The notes below the pieces were generated by a model. It was not told the origin of the DNA and did no database searches. It worked only from the letters and a program-made list of their open reading frames with translations. Positions 1 to 9,689 of a DNA stretch of 64,000 bases are shown here, in pieces. The translations under genes were made by a program, and so were the position numbers. Source of the DNA: Rugalucina vietnamica. Its lineage: Eukaryota; Mollusca; Bivalvia; Lucinida; Lucinidae. Position 1 is the stretch's first letter, and every line of letters starts with the position of its first letter. The stretch is from the NCBI GenBank assembly GCA_964017185.1, contig OZ024872.1, positions 60,753,817-60,817,816 of the forward strand. The letters run 5' to 3'.

Positions 1-179
1 CGTCCCCCATACAAAAATTTTCTGCGAAAAACCATTATCAGAGGCAAGTTTTTAGACAAATAGATTGAATTGACATCGAAGAAAACTTAGTTAATCATAA
101 TGTCAATACAAAATCGGAAATCATGTTGTTACATTATAGTGCAGGTCACAGCAGCTTGACACACATTCTTCACGTCAGT

Positions 180-463
180 TGTGCATTTGATTGGTCGACA
201 GAGCCACACCTCCAAATCGACGGCATTTGATTGGTCTACAGAGCCGTAGGTGATTTAACGAAACCAGGTCAAACACAAATCGAGACCCAAATCTAACGTT
301 TTATACCCTCGTTTGCGAAAAACTCACTAAACATGCAAAGAAAAATTTACTCACCGCACGTCAGTCCAATAAACACACAAATTCGCCAATTAAAAGCACG
401 AAATTTCCGTCGAGGATAAGCTATGGAATCACCGACTCGAGAAAACAAAATGGCGACGTAAGT
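180..463 (+). promoter_or_regulatory. Candidate promoter and start of a first coding exon (weak)
   Basis: Seen: ATTGG (inverted CCAAT/Y-box) occurs at 190-194 and 230-234, inside a direct repeat of about 23 bp spaced 40 bp apart, and again at 494-498. At 450 an ATG sits in CAAAATGGCGAC followed directly by GTAAGT (458-463), a consensus splice donor, so the reading would be Met-Ala then an intron. Known: CAAAATGGC resembles the YY1 site often found at animal transcription starts, where it may overlap the ATG. Inferred: a 5' exon of a gene whose other exons are outside the window or not recognisable. No TATA box or downstream exon is identified, so this could be chance. Confidence 0.22.
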
Positions 464-1285
464 CAAGCTTGACATGAATCAAAAACCCAACTGATTGGTT
501 CCCCGCATATGGTATAGAAATCAATTGTAAAATTATTGAAACGAGTACCAGAGGGCTCTCTATGGCGTAATTTTGGACTGCTCCATTTAAAAGGGGACAA
601 CAGGTTATTTTAACTGTATTTCAATACATCAAATAACGAATTCATAGTGACTAACCATAATAACATCATACAAAATAACAATATAAAGCTGCTCCGACAT
701 TTTAGTTCTCTATCTTCTTCGAATTTTATTAAAATAAACAGCTAGGCAAATCTAAACACCCACCAAGAAGATACCAATCGAATTTTGATTATAAGATTAG
801 ACACTATAAGACTAATTCTTTAAATAATTATTCTATTAATTAATCTAGAGAATTATTTATATTTTGAATAATTATAACAGTAATAATTAACGCCTAGAAA
901 ATCTTGTGCATTCTAACCTTGAAGTGGCTATTTACAGAGCTATACAGACAATAACAGCTGCCGATGCAAGGTCTTTTTTCCGGCGAACTGGACTATTTAA
1001 TTTCTGATTGTGAAAAACAATGGGATATGCATACACATTCACTGATTAGCCTGGCAATACCACACTGAAGAACGCTATGACATCAGGTTATGTTGACAAT
1101 GCTACTTTGTCAGGTCGAATAGTGATGAACAGTTTTCATGTATAAATATAAATGTTGTGTTGTTCTCATTAATCCTTTAAAGTCCAAAGATTCGTGCACT
1201 AGTTCCCCATTCCCGTTAGTTGGTAGACATGCTCTTGCTACATTGATATAGTTTAGCTGAGGTGCTTTATACCGACATTATTGCA
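464..1285. other. AT-rich DNA, no gene recognised
   Basis: No ORF, repeat family or RNA gene could be supported here. The stretch 780-900 is very AT-rich. Confidence 0.5.
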
Positions 1286-1325
1286 AACTGTTGACTGGGA
1301 TGTTAAACAGCAATACATACAAACA
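1286..1325 (+). mobile_element. 3' end fragment of tRNA-SINE family 1
   Basis: The tail motif TGTTGACTGGGATGTTAAAC followed by a CAAACAAA-type tail matches the 3' end of the full SINE at 25501-25682. Only about 40 bp remain. Confidence 0.45.
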
Positions 1326-1852
1326 AATACTGGGCTACACCTTTCGAAACGATATCAATATTCTGATCTTCCGCTAATCTATTTCCGTGACAGAAGCTTC
1401 CGTTGTCGAGTGGTTCTTGGGAAACACTTATTATGGGATCTAACCCGGGCTTAGGCTTCTCGAATCCTTTAGATAAGACTTGATAAACCAAGAAGTTTCA
1501 ACCTTTAAGTTAGAAACTCCGATGTTATGTCTCCCTATGATCTTAGCTGTTGTGTAGGGTGTAAGCCAATAAAGTAACGAAAGATATCCACTTCACAGTA
1601 AAAAAACTAAGCTTGTCATCCGGATAATACAAAGAATATACAGCAATGATCACGCAAATTTTCTTTTCACGACCTATCGATAGGCCATTGTGGAAAAACA
1701 TTTGTTTGTACAAAAATTCTCCCAATAAATTTATATTCTGGTATAGTTGGGTATGCGGTTTTGTCCAGACATTAAAAAATTGTTGAGCTTGGCGGGGAAA
1801 CCAGGGACTTTTATGTGACTCGGACACATCTGGAAAACTTGTACGTAAAATA
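1326..1852. other. Unannotated AT-rich DNA
   Basis: Short minus-strand open frames occur here but show no recognisable domain or composition bias. Nothing is supported. Confidence 0.4.
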
Positions 1853-2075
1853 AATACCCCCCTTAAACCCCACGATTTAATATAGAGAAAAAACTGGGGT
1901 TCACTGAGGCGGTTCTAATATGTACCCACAATCTAAATTTTGAGCAAAATACTGCAAATATCATTTTTGATTCAAAACATAAGATTGTGGGTAATCATTA
2001 GAACCGCCTCGGTGAGGTGAGGCGGTTCTAATGATGTACCCACAATCTATGTTTTGAGTAAAAATATTGCAAATA
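1853..2075. repeat. Foldback repeat with GCGGTTCTAAT / TACCCACAATCTA arms
   Basis: The segment around GCGGTTCTAAT...GTACCCACAATCTA occurs at 1912-1940 (+), as its reverse complement at about 1983-2018, and again (+) at about 2022-2050, giving a strong hairpin. It is preceded by an ATACCCCCCTTAAACCCC stretch. Related copies lie at 3245-3425 and 23265-23395, so it is a dispersed family. No terminal target duplication was resolved. Confidence 0.6.
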
Positions 2076-2508
2076 CCATTTTTCCAATGAAATTTTCATT
2101 TTTCACTGTTGAAAAATGCATGGTCAAGTTTTCGTAATGAATACTAGTAACTCGTATTACAGATTTAATCAAACGCGCTGTCCAACTAATGTTTCCATTA
2201 TTGTATTATAATTACGTAAAACCCAAGGTTTTGGTCAGATTTAACAGAGCGGAAGAAGGTTACACGTAGGCGGAGCTAAAATTATCAGCTACCTATGACT
2301 GGTTTATCGCAACACCTATACACATTAAATGACAGCTTAGTATTCTATTTTTGGAGTAAAGTGACAACCGTTATACGTCGCCGATTCTTTGATCTCTTGA
2401 CTGAGCATCACCATTCTGTCTCGTCAGAAACTGGCGAAAGGGGCTTGAATTCTGCCATTGGCAATACATCTCAGTTGTTAGTATAATTTTGCATAGACGG
2501 AAAGAAAT
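2076..2508. other. No recognised feature
   Basis: A short plus-strand open frame (2295-2486) has no recognisable motif and overlaps an equally long minus-strand frame that runs into the neighbouring MITE. I regard both as chance. Confidence 0.4.
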
Positions 2509-2742
2509 GAGCCGCCTCGTGGGAAAACCAGCAATGTGGTTTTCGAACAGGTCCGACACAAACCAGGCTGTACAAGCACAGAAGATGGCTAGAGACTGGA
2601 AATTTTGGATTTAGAAAGTAGAGGAATTGTACTATCCATGTAGCGAAAACAAAGGCGGTGATCAGCTTCGCGGTTACCGCGAAGCTGATCTGCGCCTTTG
2701 TTTTCGCAAATGCAGATTGTTGGTTTTCCTAAGAGGCGGCTC
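2509..2742 (+). mobile_element. GAGCCGCC-type MITE (family M1), complete copy
   Basis: The terminal inverted repeats begin GAGCCGCCTCGTGGGAAAAC and end GGTTTTCC..GAGGCGGCTC. The centre (about 2645-2706) is a near-perfect hairpin with CGAAAACAAAGGCG on one side, CGCCTTTGTTTTCG on the other, and TTCGCGGTTACCGCGAA in the middle. AAAT flanks both ends, consistent with a 4-bp target duplication, and the copy at 16133-16361 also has AAAT on both sides. It is about 234 bp with no coding capacity, so a non-autonomous DNA element; the superfamily is not assigned. Confidence 0.75.
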
Positions 2743-3244
2743 AAATATTATGTCACGCTCATCTGTGGTCCATTTGGTTTTATTCTATTTACTCAAGAGA
2801 TAATATTGAATACTACGAGCTGATTGGCCATCTTCCTTTTTATGTCTTATATTTCAATTTGCATTTGTCATATATGGTCAAGATTTATCTTGGGATAATT
2901 AAACATCAGCCTTTGATCAGTTAAACAATTTATGACCTGGATTAGTACCTGTCCATAATGATTTATATAGATAGCATCAAAAGATAAGAACCGTCTTAAT
3001 ATTTTTCCCGTATATGTTGCAGCTAGATAATATATGGTGACACTTTGCGGCATTGAATGAATTCACGTATAGCATGTTGGTTGACCGAAACGTTTTGAGA
3101 CTATATCACACAAAATATTGAAGGGAAGTGTTTGATTTTGCCGCCCTTTAAGAAAACGTGTCCATACAATATACAGGAACTTTTTCAGCTGGAAAAAAAT
3201 GAGATATTCAGTTGATATTTTAAAAAAATAATATTTTTTTCTTA
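2743..3244. other. AT-rich spacer, nothing recognised
   Basis: No repeat arms or coding signals were identified in this stretch. Confidence 0.4.
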
Positions 3245-3425
3245 AAATATAAATAATGGGTACACGTTAGAACCGCATTGGCCAGATGGTTCTAACGATT
3301 ACCCACAATTTATGTTTTGTAGCACAAATATACAAATAAGAAAAAAAAAAAATAGGTATACTCCTGTAAACCCCATTTTACTACACAAAAGTGGGTTTTA
3401 ATTAAGGTGGTGTGCAATACACGGA
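3245..3425. repeat. Second copy of the GGTTCTAA / TACCCACAAT foldback family
   Basis: GGGTACACGTTAGAACCGC is followed within about 25 bp by GGTTCTAACGATTACCCACA, its inverted counterpart. After a short A-run comes TATACTCCTGTAAACCCC, matching the ACCCCC..TTAAACCCC motif at 1853. It is more diverged than the 1.9-kb copy. Confidence 0.5.
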
Positions 3426-3670
3426 CATGTTATCCTGATGCAGCCATAAACATTGCATAACGCCGTGAATTACTGCTGAAATATTCTGTAGAGCATTAGC
3501 ATTCAAATTTTCATTAAATATAGGCATTTATAACGCAACAGCCCTACATATCGGCCTAATAAAGGTGGGTTCATAAATAGAAGCTTTATTTAGCTACTGA
3601 CCGAATAAAGGCCATCTCTACTGACCAAATAAAGACCGCGTTGCAATTTTGTTTAACGCAACAAAAAGGA

Positions 3671-3888
3671 GCGCGCCAGTGACGTCAAATTTAGCCACGT
3701 TTTGTGACGTCAGTCTCCGCCATTGTTATGCAACGTTACGTAGATGAAACAATTGACAAGAAAAAAATAATCAACAAAATGCACTGCTATGGTGGCGAAT
3801 TTTGAGGATTCGTTCTGCGGAGTGATTGCTGAGCTGTTGACTAAATAAACAAAATGGCGGAAAGCAAATCTCCTCACATCGGGTGAGT
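3671..3888 (+). promoter_or_regulatory. Candidate promoter with two CRE sites and a first exon
   Basis: Seen: two perfect TGACGTCA palindromes (3680-3687 and 3705-3712) sit in a locally GC-richer patch with CCGCCATTGTTATG downstream. An ATG at 3854 in ACAAAATGGCGG opens a 29-nt frame (MAESKSPHI) that runs to a GTGAGT splice donor at 3883. Known: TGACGTCA is the CREB/ATF consensus and CAAAATGGCGG resembles a YY1 initiator. Inferred: a possible CRE-driven transcription start on the plus strand. No later exon is recognised, and a hairpin element and SINE follow within 400 bp, so the gene may be dead or distant. The CRE sites could also derive from ACGTCA-rich repeats like the one at 7.5-9.0 kb. 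Confidence 0.3.
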
Positions 3889-3926
3889 TTTTTCGCGAAA
3901 TTTGTCTGTTTTCGTTGCATTATAAA

Positions 3927-4078
3927 GTGAATAACTACCCCGTGACCAAAAATAAACCGATTTATCATGCTCGGACCGTAAGCAGATGAAAGGGCTCGCT
4001 GAAAGCTCGCCCTTTCATCTGCTTACTAATCCTCACATGATAAATCGGTTTATTTTTGGTCACGGGGTAGTTATTTAC
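3927..4078. mobile_element. Short foldback element (nested hairpin)
   Basis: A 43-bp arm at 3927-3969 is the near-exact reverse complement of 4036-4078 (one mismatch seen near the outer end). Inside it a second stem pairs GTAAGCAGATGAAAGGGC with GCCCTTTCATCTGCTTAC. The total is 152 bp with no coding capacity, consistent with a small MITE or foldback. It lies in what would be the first intron of the candidate gene at 3854. Confidence 0.7.
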
Positions 4079-4280
4079 TATGTAAGTACTCTCAGAGCAC
4101 TTTGACTTCAGCGACGTAGTTTCGTTCGTTCACGATTTTCAGGTATTCTGCTTCCGATCTGACGCATTTTCAGTGGCTTTTAAAGTACAAAAAGAAGGTA
4201 TTTTCCAGTTCTCATCCATTATTCTGAAAACGCTCAACTGAGATCTGCTACTATACTTGAGAGTCTTTTCATACATATCC

Positions 4281-4418
4281 AGCGCTGTTCCTCAGTGGTA
4301 GAGCGTCGGTTCCTAAGCGAGAGGTCATGGATTTGAATCCCCATTAGCACTTTTTAGTATTTATTGAAAAAAAAAAAGAAAGACAAAAACAAACAACAAC
4401 AACAAAACAAAAACAAAT
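4281..4418 (+). mobile_element. tRNA-derived SINE (family 3)
   Basis: The head has an A-box-like CTCAGTGGTAGAGCGTCGG and a B-box-like GATTTGAATCC with tRNA spacing, then a short body and an A-rich tail (AAAAAAAAAAAGAAAGACAA onward). No tRNA acceptor stem closes, so it is a tRNA-headed retroposon rather than a tRNA gene. Confidence 0.65.
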
Positions 4419-4500
4419 TCACATATCCTTGTGCATAGCCCTGGGCCAAGTGCACACAACGTAAACATTAATCTTCTGTCTATTTACTAATCCATGCAAG

Positions 4501-4750
4501 TTTGTTTGTTTGTTTTTTTTTTAATTCAGTTTTACGTCCCTTTCAAGCTTTTTCGAGACGAATCAATCGGTAGGTGGGGCGAAAACCGAAGTACCCGGGG
4601 AAAAACCACCTGACACACCCGCAAGCAGAGCATGGCTTGTCTCACATATGAATTCGTGCCCCGTGCGAGGCGCGAACCCACATCGGTGAGATGATCGAAT
4701 GATCAAAAGCACTTAAGTCAGCGACCTTAACCACTCGGCCACGGGGGCCG
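4501..4750 (-). mobile_element. tRNA-derived SINE with conserved body (family 2), complete copy
   Basis: Read on the minus strand the head is CCCCCGTGGCCGAGTGGTTA, a Ser/Leu-type tRNA A-box region, with a B-box-like GTGGGTTCGCGCC. A body rich in GGTGG..TTTTTCCCCGGG..TTCGCCCC follows and the element ends in an A-tail (T-run at about 4512-4522). It is flanked by the same 9 bases, CCATGCAAG, at 4492-4500 and 4751-4759: a clean retroposition target duplication. The body recurs at 15848-15960. The family name is uncertain; SINEs with conserved central domains are known in molluscs. Confidence 0.8.
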
Positions 4751-4847
4751 CCATGCAAGGTTTCCTCTTTGCAATCAGATGCATATATGGTAGATTGTCA
4801 AGATCACTCCATGGTCATCATTTACACGTATTTTGTAGAGCTTGAGT

Positions 4848-5719
4848 ACCTGGGCCCTATGCTGTTTCTTACTTACATAAATGACTTGCCAGAACAATTG
4901 GTATCCCAGGTAAGACTTTTTACAGGCGACACTGCGGTCTATCTCACTATGGATGGCGCGGACGGTGGCCGAGTGCTCCAAACTGACCTTGACACCCTGT
5001 ATGTGTGGGAGTCCGGGTGGAACATGGAGTTTAATCCCTCAAAGTGTCAGTTGGCAAGGGTGACAACCTCCAGAAACCCAATTAATTATATGTATCATCT
5101 ACATGGACAAGTCCTTGAGGTTGTGACCAGTACTAGGTACTTGGGGGTGGACATCTCCAGTGTCTTCTCCTTGAACTCTCACATAGACAGGATCACTGGA
5201 AACGCGAACCGTACTCTCGGATTTATAAGAAGAAACATTCGTACCAAACTACCCAAGGTGAGAGAGACTACCTACAATACTTTAGTACGGCCGCAACTGG
5301 AGTATGCCTCACCCATATGGGACCCCTCTTCCAAAAAATATACACCAGATTGAAAAGATACAAAGGAGAGCAGCTCGCTGGATAGCACTAGGTCAAGTGT
5401 TACAGCGATGCTGGAGAAACTTGGCTGGCGATCCCTCCAACAGAGACAAGGTGACGCACGTCTCTGCATGTTTTACCACATTGTCTATGGACTTGTGACA
5501 ATACCTAGGCCTAAATACATCCAGCCCAACACCCGTGTGTCCAAATATTGCCACTCAATGGCTTTTCGCCAAGTCCACACATCAGCAGACTTCTATAAGT
5601 ATTCCTTTTATCCCCTGGAAATTGTCCAGTGGAATGTTCTCCCAGAGTGGGTGGCGTGCTTGCCAACCCTTGATGCGTTCAAGGAAGCAGTTGGTAAGCT
5701 GCACCACTCCAGGCCGTAG
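4848..5719 (+). pseudogene. Dead 3' part of a Jockey/CR1-like LINE reverse transcriptase
   Basis: Homology starts inside the reverse transcriptase at LGPMLFLTYINDLP (about 4850), so the element is 5'-truncated. The catalytic F-x-D-D box reads FTGD (4919-4930): one of the two aspartates is glycine, so the polymerase centre is broken. The thumb and C-terminal region follows (YLGVDIS; IRRNI; LVRPQLEYASPIWDP). The frame is lost near 5335-5345 and regained near 5390-5408, so two compensating frameshifts split the C-terminal part, which then reads MLEKLGWRSLQQRQGDARL to a stop at 5717-5719. The substitutions at the FADD box (GCA to ACA, GAC to GGC) look like ordinary transitions after the copy died. 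Confidence 0.85.
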
Positions 5720-5925
5720 ATCCTGACACGATGCTTTTAATTTGCTTAAACTCTCCCCTCACCTACTTTTAAGCTCTCATCTTTGCTCACCTCACTATCT
5801 CATCTTGCACTTTATCTCATTTACATCTTTCATCTCAGCACTGACAGCGCACACCTGTATAGAATGCTTGCGAAGGCGTGTGACAGTATATGAAGAAAGA
5901 ACTTATATTCCAACGTACATATGAA
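5720..5925 (+). mobile_element. 3' untranslated tail of the LINE remnant
   Basis: This pyrimidine-rich sequence directly follows the LINE stop codon and ends around TGTGACAGTATATGAAGAAA. It has no coding potential. The exact 3' end is not certain because no clear poly-A or target duplication is seen. Confidence 0.5.
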
Positions 5926-5988
5926 CATTTGCATCGATTGGTCATGCAGTTTCAGAGACGCTGTTTAAATAGTATGGTCATATATTCG

Positions 5989-6042
5989 CCGAATCCACAA
6001 CTAACAGCTGAATAATTCGACAAGTTCTTTGAATTACAGTCT
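5989..6042 (+). repeat. Isolated relic monomer of the 39.5-63.2 kb satellite
   Basis: TTCGCCGA.TCCACAACTAAC..CAGCTGAATAA..TTCGAC..GTTCTTTGAATTA matches the first, degenerate monomers of the big array (for example 39678-39750), but lacks the AACAGCTAGCTGTGAA part. It joins directly to the broken left end of the MITE copy at 6043. It is the only monomer I found outside the array. Confidence 0.75.
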
Positions 6043-6115
6043 CAGAAGCCGGCTTCGGATTTGAGGAAAAGAGGAAGTGTACTATCCAGGTAGCGAAAAC
6101 AAAGGCGCTGATCAG
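6043..6115 (+). mobile_element. Left part of an M1 MITE split by insertion
   Basis: GTACTATCCAGGTAGCGAAA and CAAAGGCGCTGATCAG match the M1 MITE copies (2509, 16133). The 5' end of this copy is lost at the junction with the satellite monomer. The hairpin is interrupted after GATCAG and resumes at 10093. Confidence 0.75.
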
Positions 6116-6412
6116 GGGTGGGTAACAAGAAGCTTCGTTAGCCCAATTTTCTTCGCTATGTCTTCGTTGGACCTTCTTTAGCTAAAATTTGGTTAACAAG
6201 AACGGTTTCGTAAATAACGAAATGTGACAAATCTTCGTTATAAAGTCTAACTTTTACGAAGGATCTGAGGCTGTCGTTAAGCATTCGGTAATGGTATATT
6301 GTCATTCAAAATGGTATTATTTCCATTTTCGGCTATGTTTTGACCGATTGTATAAATTTTTATGTCTGGTGGGATTCTTACTGACCCCACCTCTGATAAT
6401 ATCGAATTTCTG

Positions 6413-6463
<51 letters not shown>

Positions 6464-6500
6464 GTTTTTTTTCCCTCAAAAAAAAAAAAAAAAAAAAAAA
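6413..6500 (+). repeat. Poly-A tracts
   Basis: Two long A-runs (about 6413-6462 and 6478-6500) are separated by CGTTTTTTTTCCCTC. The lysine- or phenylalanine-rich open frames that cross them are artefacts of the runs. Confidence 0.9.
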
Positions 6501-7288
6501 ATTCCCTCCATCTTCGAATTGTCCAACATGTCGACATTACCACAAAACAGGTAAGCATAATTCTGATTTTTTTTTCCAAGAAACCGTGCACCCTCATTTT
6601 AGACAAAATCGACTGGCTGTAATGAAGAAGGAGCGTCGAGTTTTGCATTGAAATGTTCAATTTGCATTTAACTTTACAAATGAAAGAGTTGTGCGGATTA
6701 AACAATTATTTTTCAAAATACTTTGTGACAAAATTTTGAAAATGGGATACCAATGTTAAACAAGTTATCCTGCAACCAGTTTATTCACATAAAACAGCCA
6801 GCGATTTGAACATGCTTTGTTACCTTGACCATGACGAGATCTCTACGACTGAACAAATCTAGTGGATGTTTCTGTGTGGTTCATTGGCTTTCATTTTTCA
6901 TTTTTCTGTTTGTCAAAGTGGATAAGTGAAGGAAATCCAAAATAGCCCAAAACACATTTTAATATCTGAAAATAGTGCAAATTAACAATGATGGAATGTT
7001 CTGTGCTTCGTTCCGTCCCTGTCATATTGTTCTTAAATATGATTGTTTGAGGTAGAATGCATGAATTATTTTTTTCGGCCATTTTGGAAAGAATAAATAA
7101 ACATTTGAAGTATTGACAGGGGCCTCTTTCTTTTAAGCATCTACGACATATTTTTGTCCTTAACGTGTCGTACAGACATTGTTTGAGATACGAGTTAGAG
7201 TTAAAAAGAGTACAAAGAAATAAGTATTACAGCGAGCGAAGGCGAGTTGTATTTACTTATTTCTTTCTACAAGTATCTTTTAACTAAA

Positions 7289-7462
7289 TCCCCAGTCATT
7301 TGTATCAACGGCCCCTCCACGGCATGAGTATAGCGGGGCTTTGATTTTAATTTTTAAAGCCCTACTGAAAGTAGGGATTTGTGGTAAAATCAATGCTAGA
7401 AGCTCCGGATCCCCGGAGGCTGACAAAATCAATGTGAAATAATAGCCGGGAGTTGTTCTAAT
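7289..7462 (+). mobile_element. Left part of MITE family M2, split by a foldback insertion
   Basis: AGTCATTTGTATCAACGGCC resembles the left end of the complete M2 MITE at 12724-13003. The matching inverted end appears at 9240-9251. Between them sits the GACGTC foldback with a 3-bp AAT duplication. Similarity to the intact copy is patchy, so assignment is moderate. Confidence 0.5.
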
Positions 7463-8994
7463 CCCAGCAGGCACCTGACGTCTGTTCGACGTCAAATATT
7501 GGTTATATTTTGGTCGCGACGTCATATAACCAATTTCCAACGTCTATCAGACGTCATTTCCTGACGTCTTTTGGACGTCTGGATTGGACGTTGTTTTGAC
7601 GTCCAACTAGTTCGTCAGTTAGACGTCGTAATCAAGACGTGATTTAGACCTTGTGTTTTTCATACTTCTGACCATGTGTGGTGTGCAAATTAATGAAACT
7701 TCACTTTGGGTAAAAATCAGATCATTCGTTTCGTGTGTTTTTTTGCTTTCTTTCTTTCTTTTTTTTTCTATGTTACTTCCAGCAGACATTTGACGAGCGT
7801 TGGACGTCAGATTGACGTCAGACTCCAACGTCATAATAACGTTGGAGTAAGGTTGATTTTGAAAGTTTGTTTGTTGTCAAAACTAGACGTCAATCTGACG
7901 TGCTAAAGCCAACGTCGGTTTAACGTCTGAAAGCTGACGTCAATCTGACGTCCTAAAAACGACGTTTGAATTCATGTCATATAAATAGGTTAAGGTGTAT
8001 ATTTTTTCGCATTTTTGTATAACAGTGGATTCAGAAGAGCAGTGATGCACTTTTGATAGTCCCTTTCACTCCTTTGATAGAGTTTTTCGGAACATACAAA
8101 ATGTTCAAGATATTAATTCAGCCTGATGTTGGTACATCTTATTAAAGCAAAATTTTATTGCTTTATGGTGCTATAACCAATAAGACATTAGTAAGTCTAA
8201 CGTCATATGTCGACAGAGTTAGCTGCCCTTGAACTGACATAATTTCTTGCGCAAATGTAACAACATCAAATTCAAATAATAATTTCAACATTGCCACTTT
8301 TAAAAAAGCCATATCTAGGTCTCGTATCGGAAATCACCATGCTTAATTAATTTAGAAAAAAATAATTTTTGTTAATCAAAATAAAGTCTTTCACTAAATT
8401 ATTAAACCTTCTATTAAGACGAAAATGAAATTTGTATATTTTAATACTTATTTCACCATTTTAAATTATTTCTTGTTCACAATAGTCTTATTATTTACGC
8501 TAAGGTCTTATTTGTTTTAGCACCATATAGCAATAAAATTTGACATGAATAAGATATACCAACATCAGAGTGATCTAACATCATAAACATATTGTATATT
8601 CCGTATAACTCTTATCAAAGGAGTGAAAGGGAATAACAATAGTGCATCACCGCACTACTGAATCCACTTCAGGATTTCAGAAGGATTTCAGAATGTTAAT
8701 TAAACTGCGAACAAACATTCACGATATCGGTTTTAGCACGTCAGATTGACGTCTGTTTTTGACGTCAAACAAACTTTCAAAATCAACCTAACCCCAACGT
8801 CATTATGACGTCACATTTGAGACATCAAACCAACGTTGTTTTTCTGACGTCAGAATGACGTCTGTTTTTGACGTCAGAATGACGTCTGTTTTTGACGTCA
8901 AACAAACTTTCAAAATCAACCTAAATCCAACGTCATTATGACGTCGGAGTCTGACGTCTATCTGACGTCCAACCGACGTCAAATGTCTGCTGGG
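7463..8994. mobile_element. GACGTC-rich foldback element
   Basis: The outer ends are CCCAGCAGGCACCTGACGTC (7463) and CGTCAAATGTCTGCTGGG (to 8994), flanked by AAT on both sides (7460-7462, 8995-8997). A second left terminus, CCAGCAGACATTTGACG, occurs at 7779. From 7779 to 8994 the two halves are inverted copies over most of their length: TGAAAGTTTGTTTG near 7860 pairs with CAAACAAACTTTCA near 8780 and 8890, and AGTGGATTCAG (8022) pairs with CTGAATCCACT (8658). ACGTC/GACGT motifs occur dozens of times, including several full TGACGTCA sites. There is no ORF. The extra left segment 7463-7770 may be a partial related copy. Confidence 0.75.
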
Positions 8995-8997
8995 AAT

Positions 8998-9251
8998 GAA
9001 ACTGAATCATGACAGGGGGAATCGAATTTATGCATGTAAATGTGCAGGTACTTTTGCAAATTAAATAAGGACCATAAATGTTAACAATGCGTACAATTAA
9101 CATTAAATGTTAATTAATGTGACCATGTATAGATGGGACATTAATACTCCCGCACATCCCCTATACTGCCGTCAAAGCCTGGGACTTTAGCCCCGCTGTG
9201 TCCCCGTTATCCCTGACCCTAGAGAAACCGGGATGAAAATGACTGATGCAT
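8998..9251 (+). mobile_element. Right part of MITE family M2
   Basis: This segment carries CCGCACATCCCCTATACTGC, similar to the interior of the intact M2 copy, and ends AAATGACTGATGCAT, the counterpart of AAATGACTTGTGCAT at 12989-13003. It continues the copy begun at 7289. Confidence 0.5.
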
Positions 9252-9490
9252 AACTTGTAGTATATGGCAGAACAATCCGTACTGTAGTTTTTGAAATCGG
9301 GACGTACACTACAACCATTCGGTGGACGATTCATTTGCATGTATTTACTTATTTTTATTTATTTTTAAATGATTTCAAGCCCTAAAATCGAAGCATATTG
9401 TTCATGTCAAATTCGTAATAAAAAGAGCGTACGATAGCTACTTGGTAGTAGGCTTTAAAGTACATGTAACTTAAGCGTGACCCTTTTTAT

Positions 9491-9492
<2 letters not shown>

Positions 9493-9533
<41 letters not shown>
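9493..9533. repeat. (CT)n microsatellite
   Basis: About 20 uninterrupted CT units. Confidence 0.95.
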
Positions 9534-9534
<1 letters not shown>

Positions 9535-9689
9535 GGTTGTACGTACGGAATTCGTACGAGCTAGACCAAGACCAATTCAAGATGTTCAAAAACAGCGCTA
9601 GAGTCCAACTGTCTCAAGTCTGTTATAGACCAAGACCCCCACTTCTTAACGCAGCCAATAGATTTCTAGTTTTGAAGCACCGCAAAAAA

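Noticed and set aside
2295..2559. Overlapping short frames on both strands
   Set aside because: No recognisable motif, and the minus-strand frame runs into an M1 MITE end.
6113..6118. hAT-type end (CAGGGG)
   Set aside because: The right end reads CCCACCCCAG, not CCCCTG, and the restored site gives a 3-bp CAG duplication rather than 8 bp.
6277..6705. Poly-Lys/poly-Phe open frames on both strands
   Set aside because: They are produced by the poly-A tracts.
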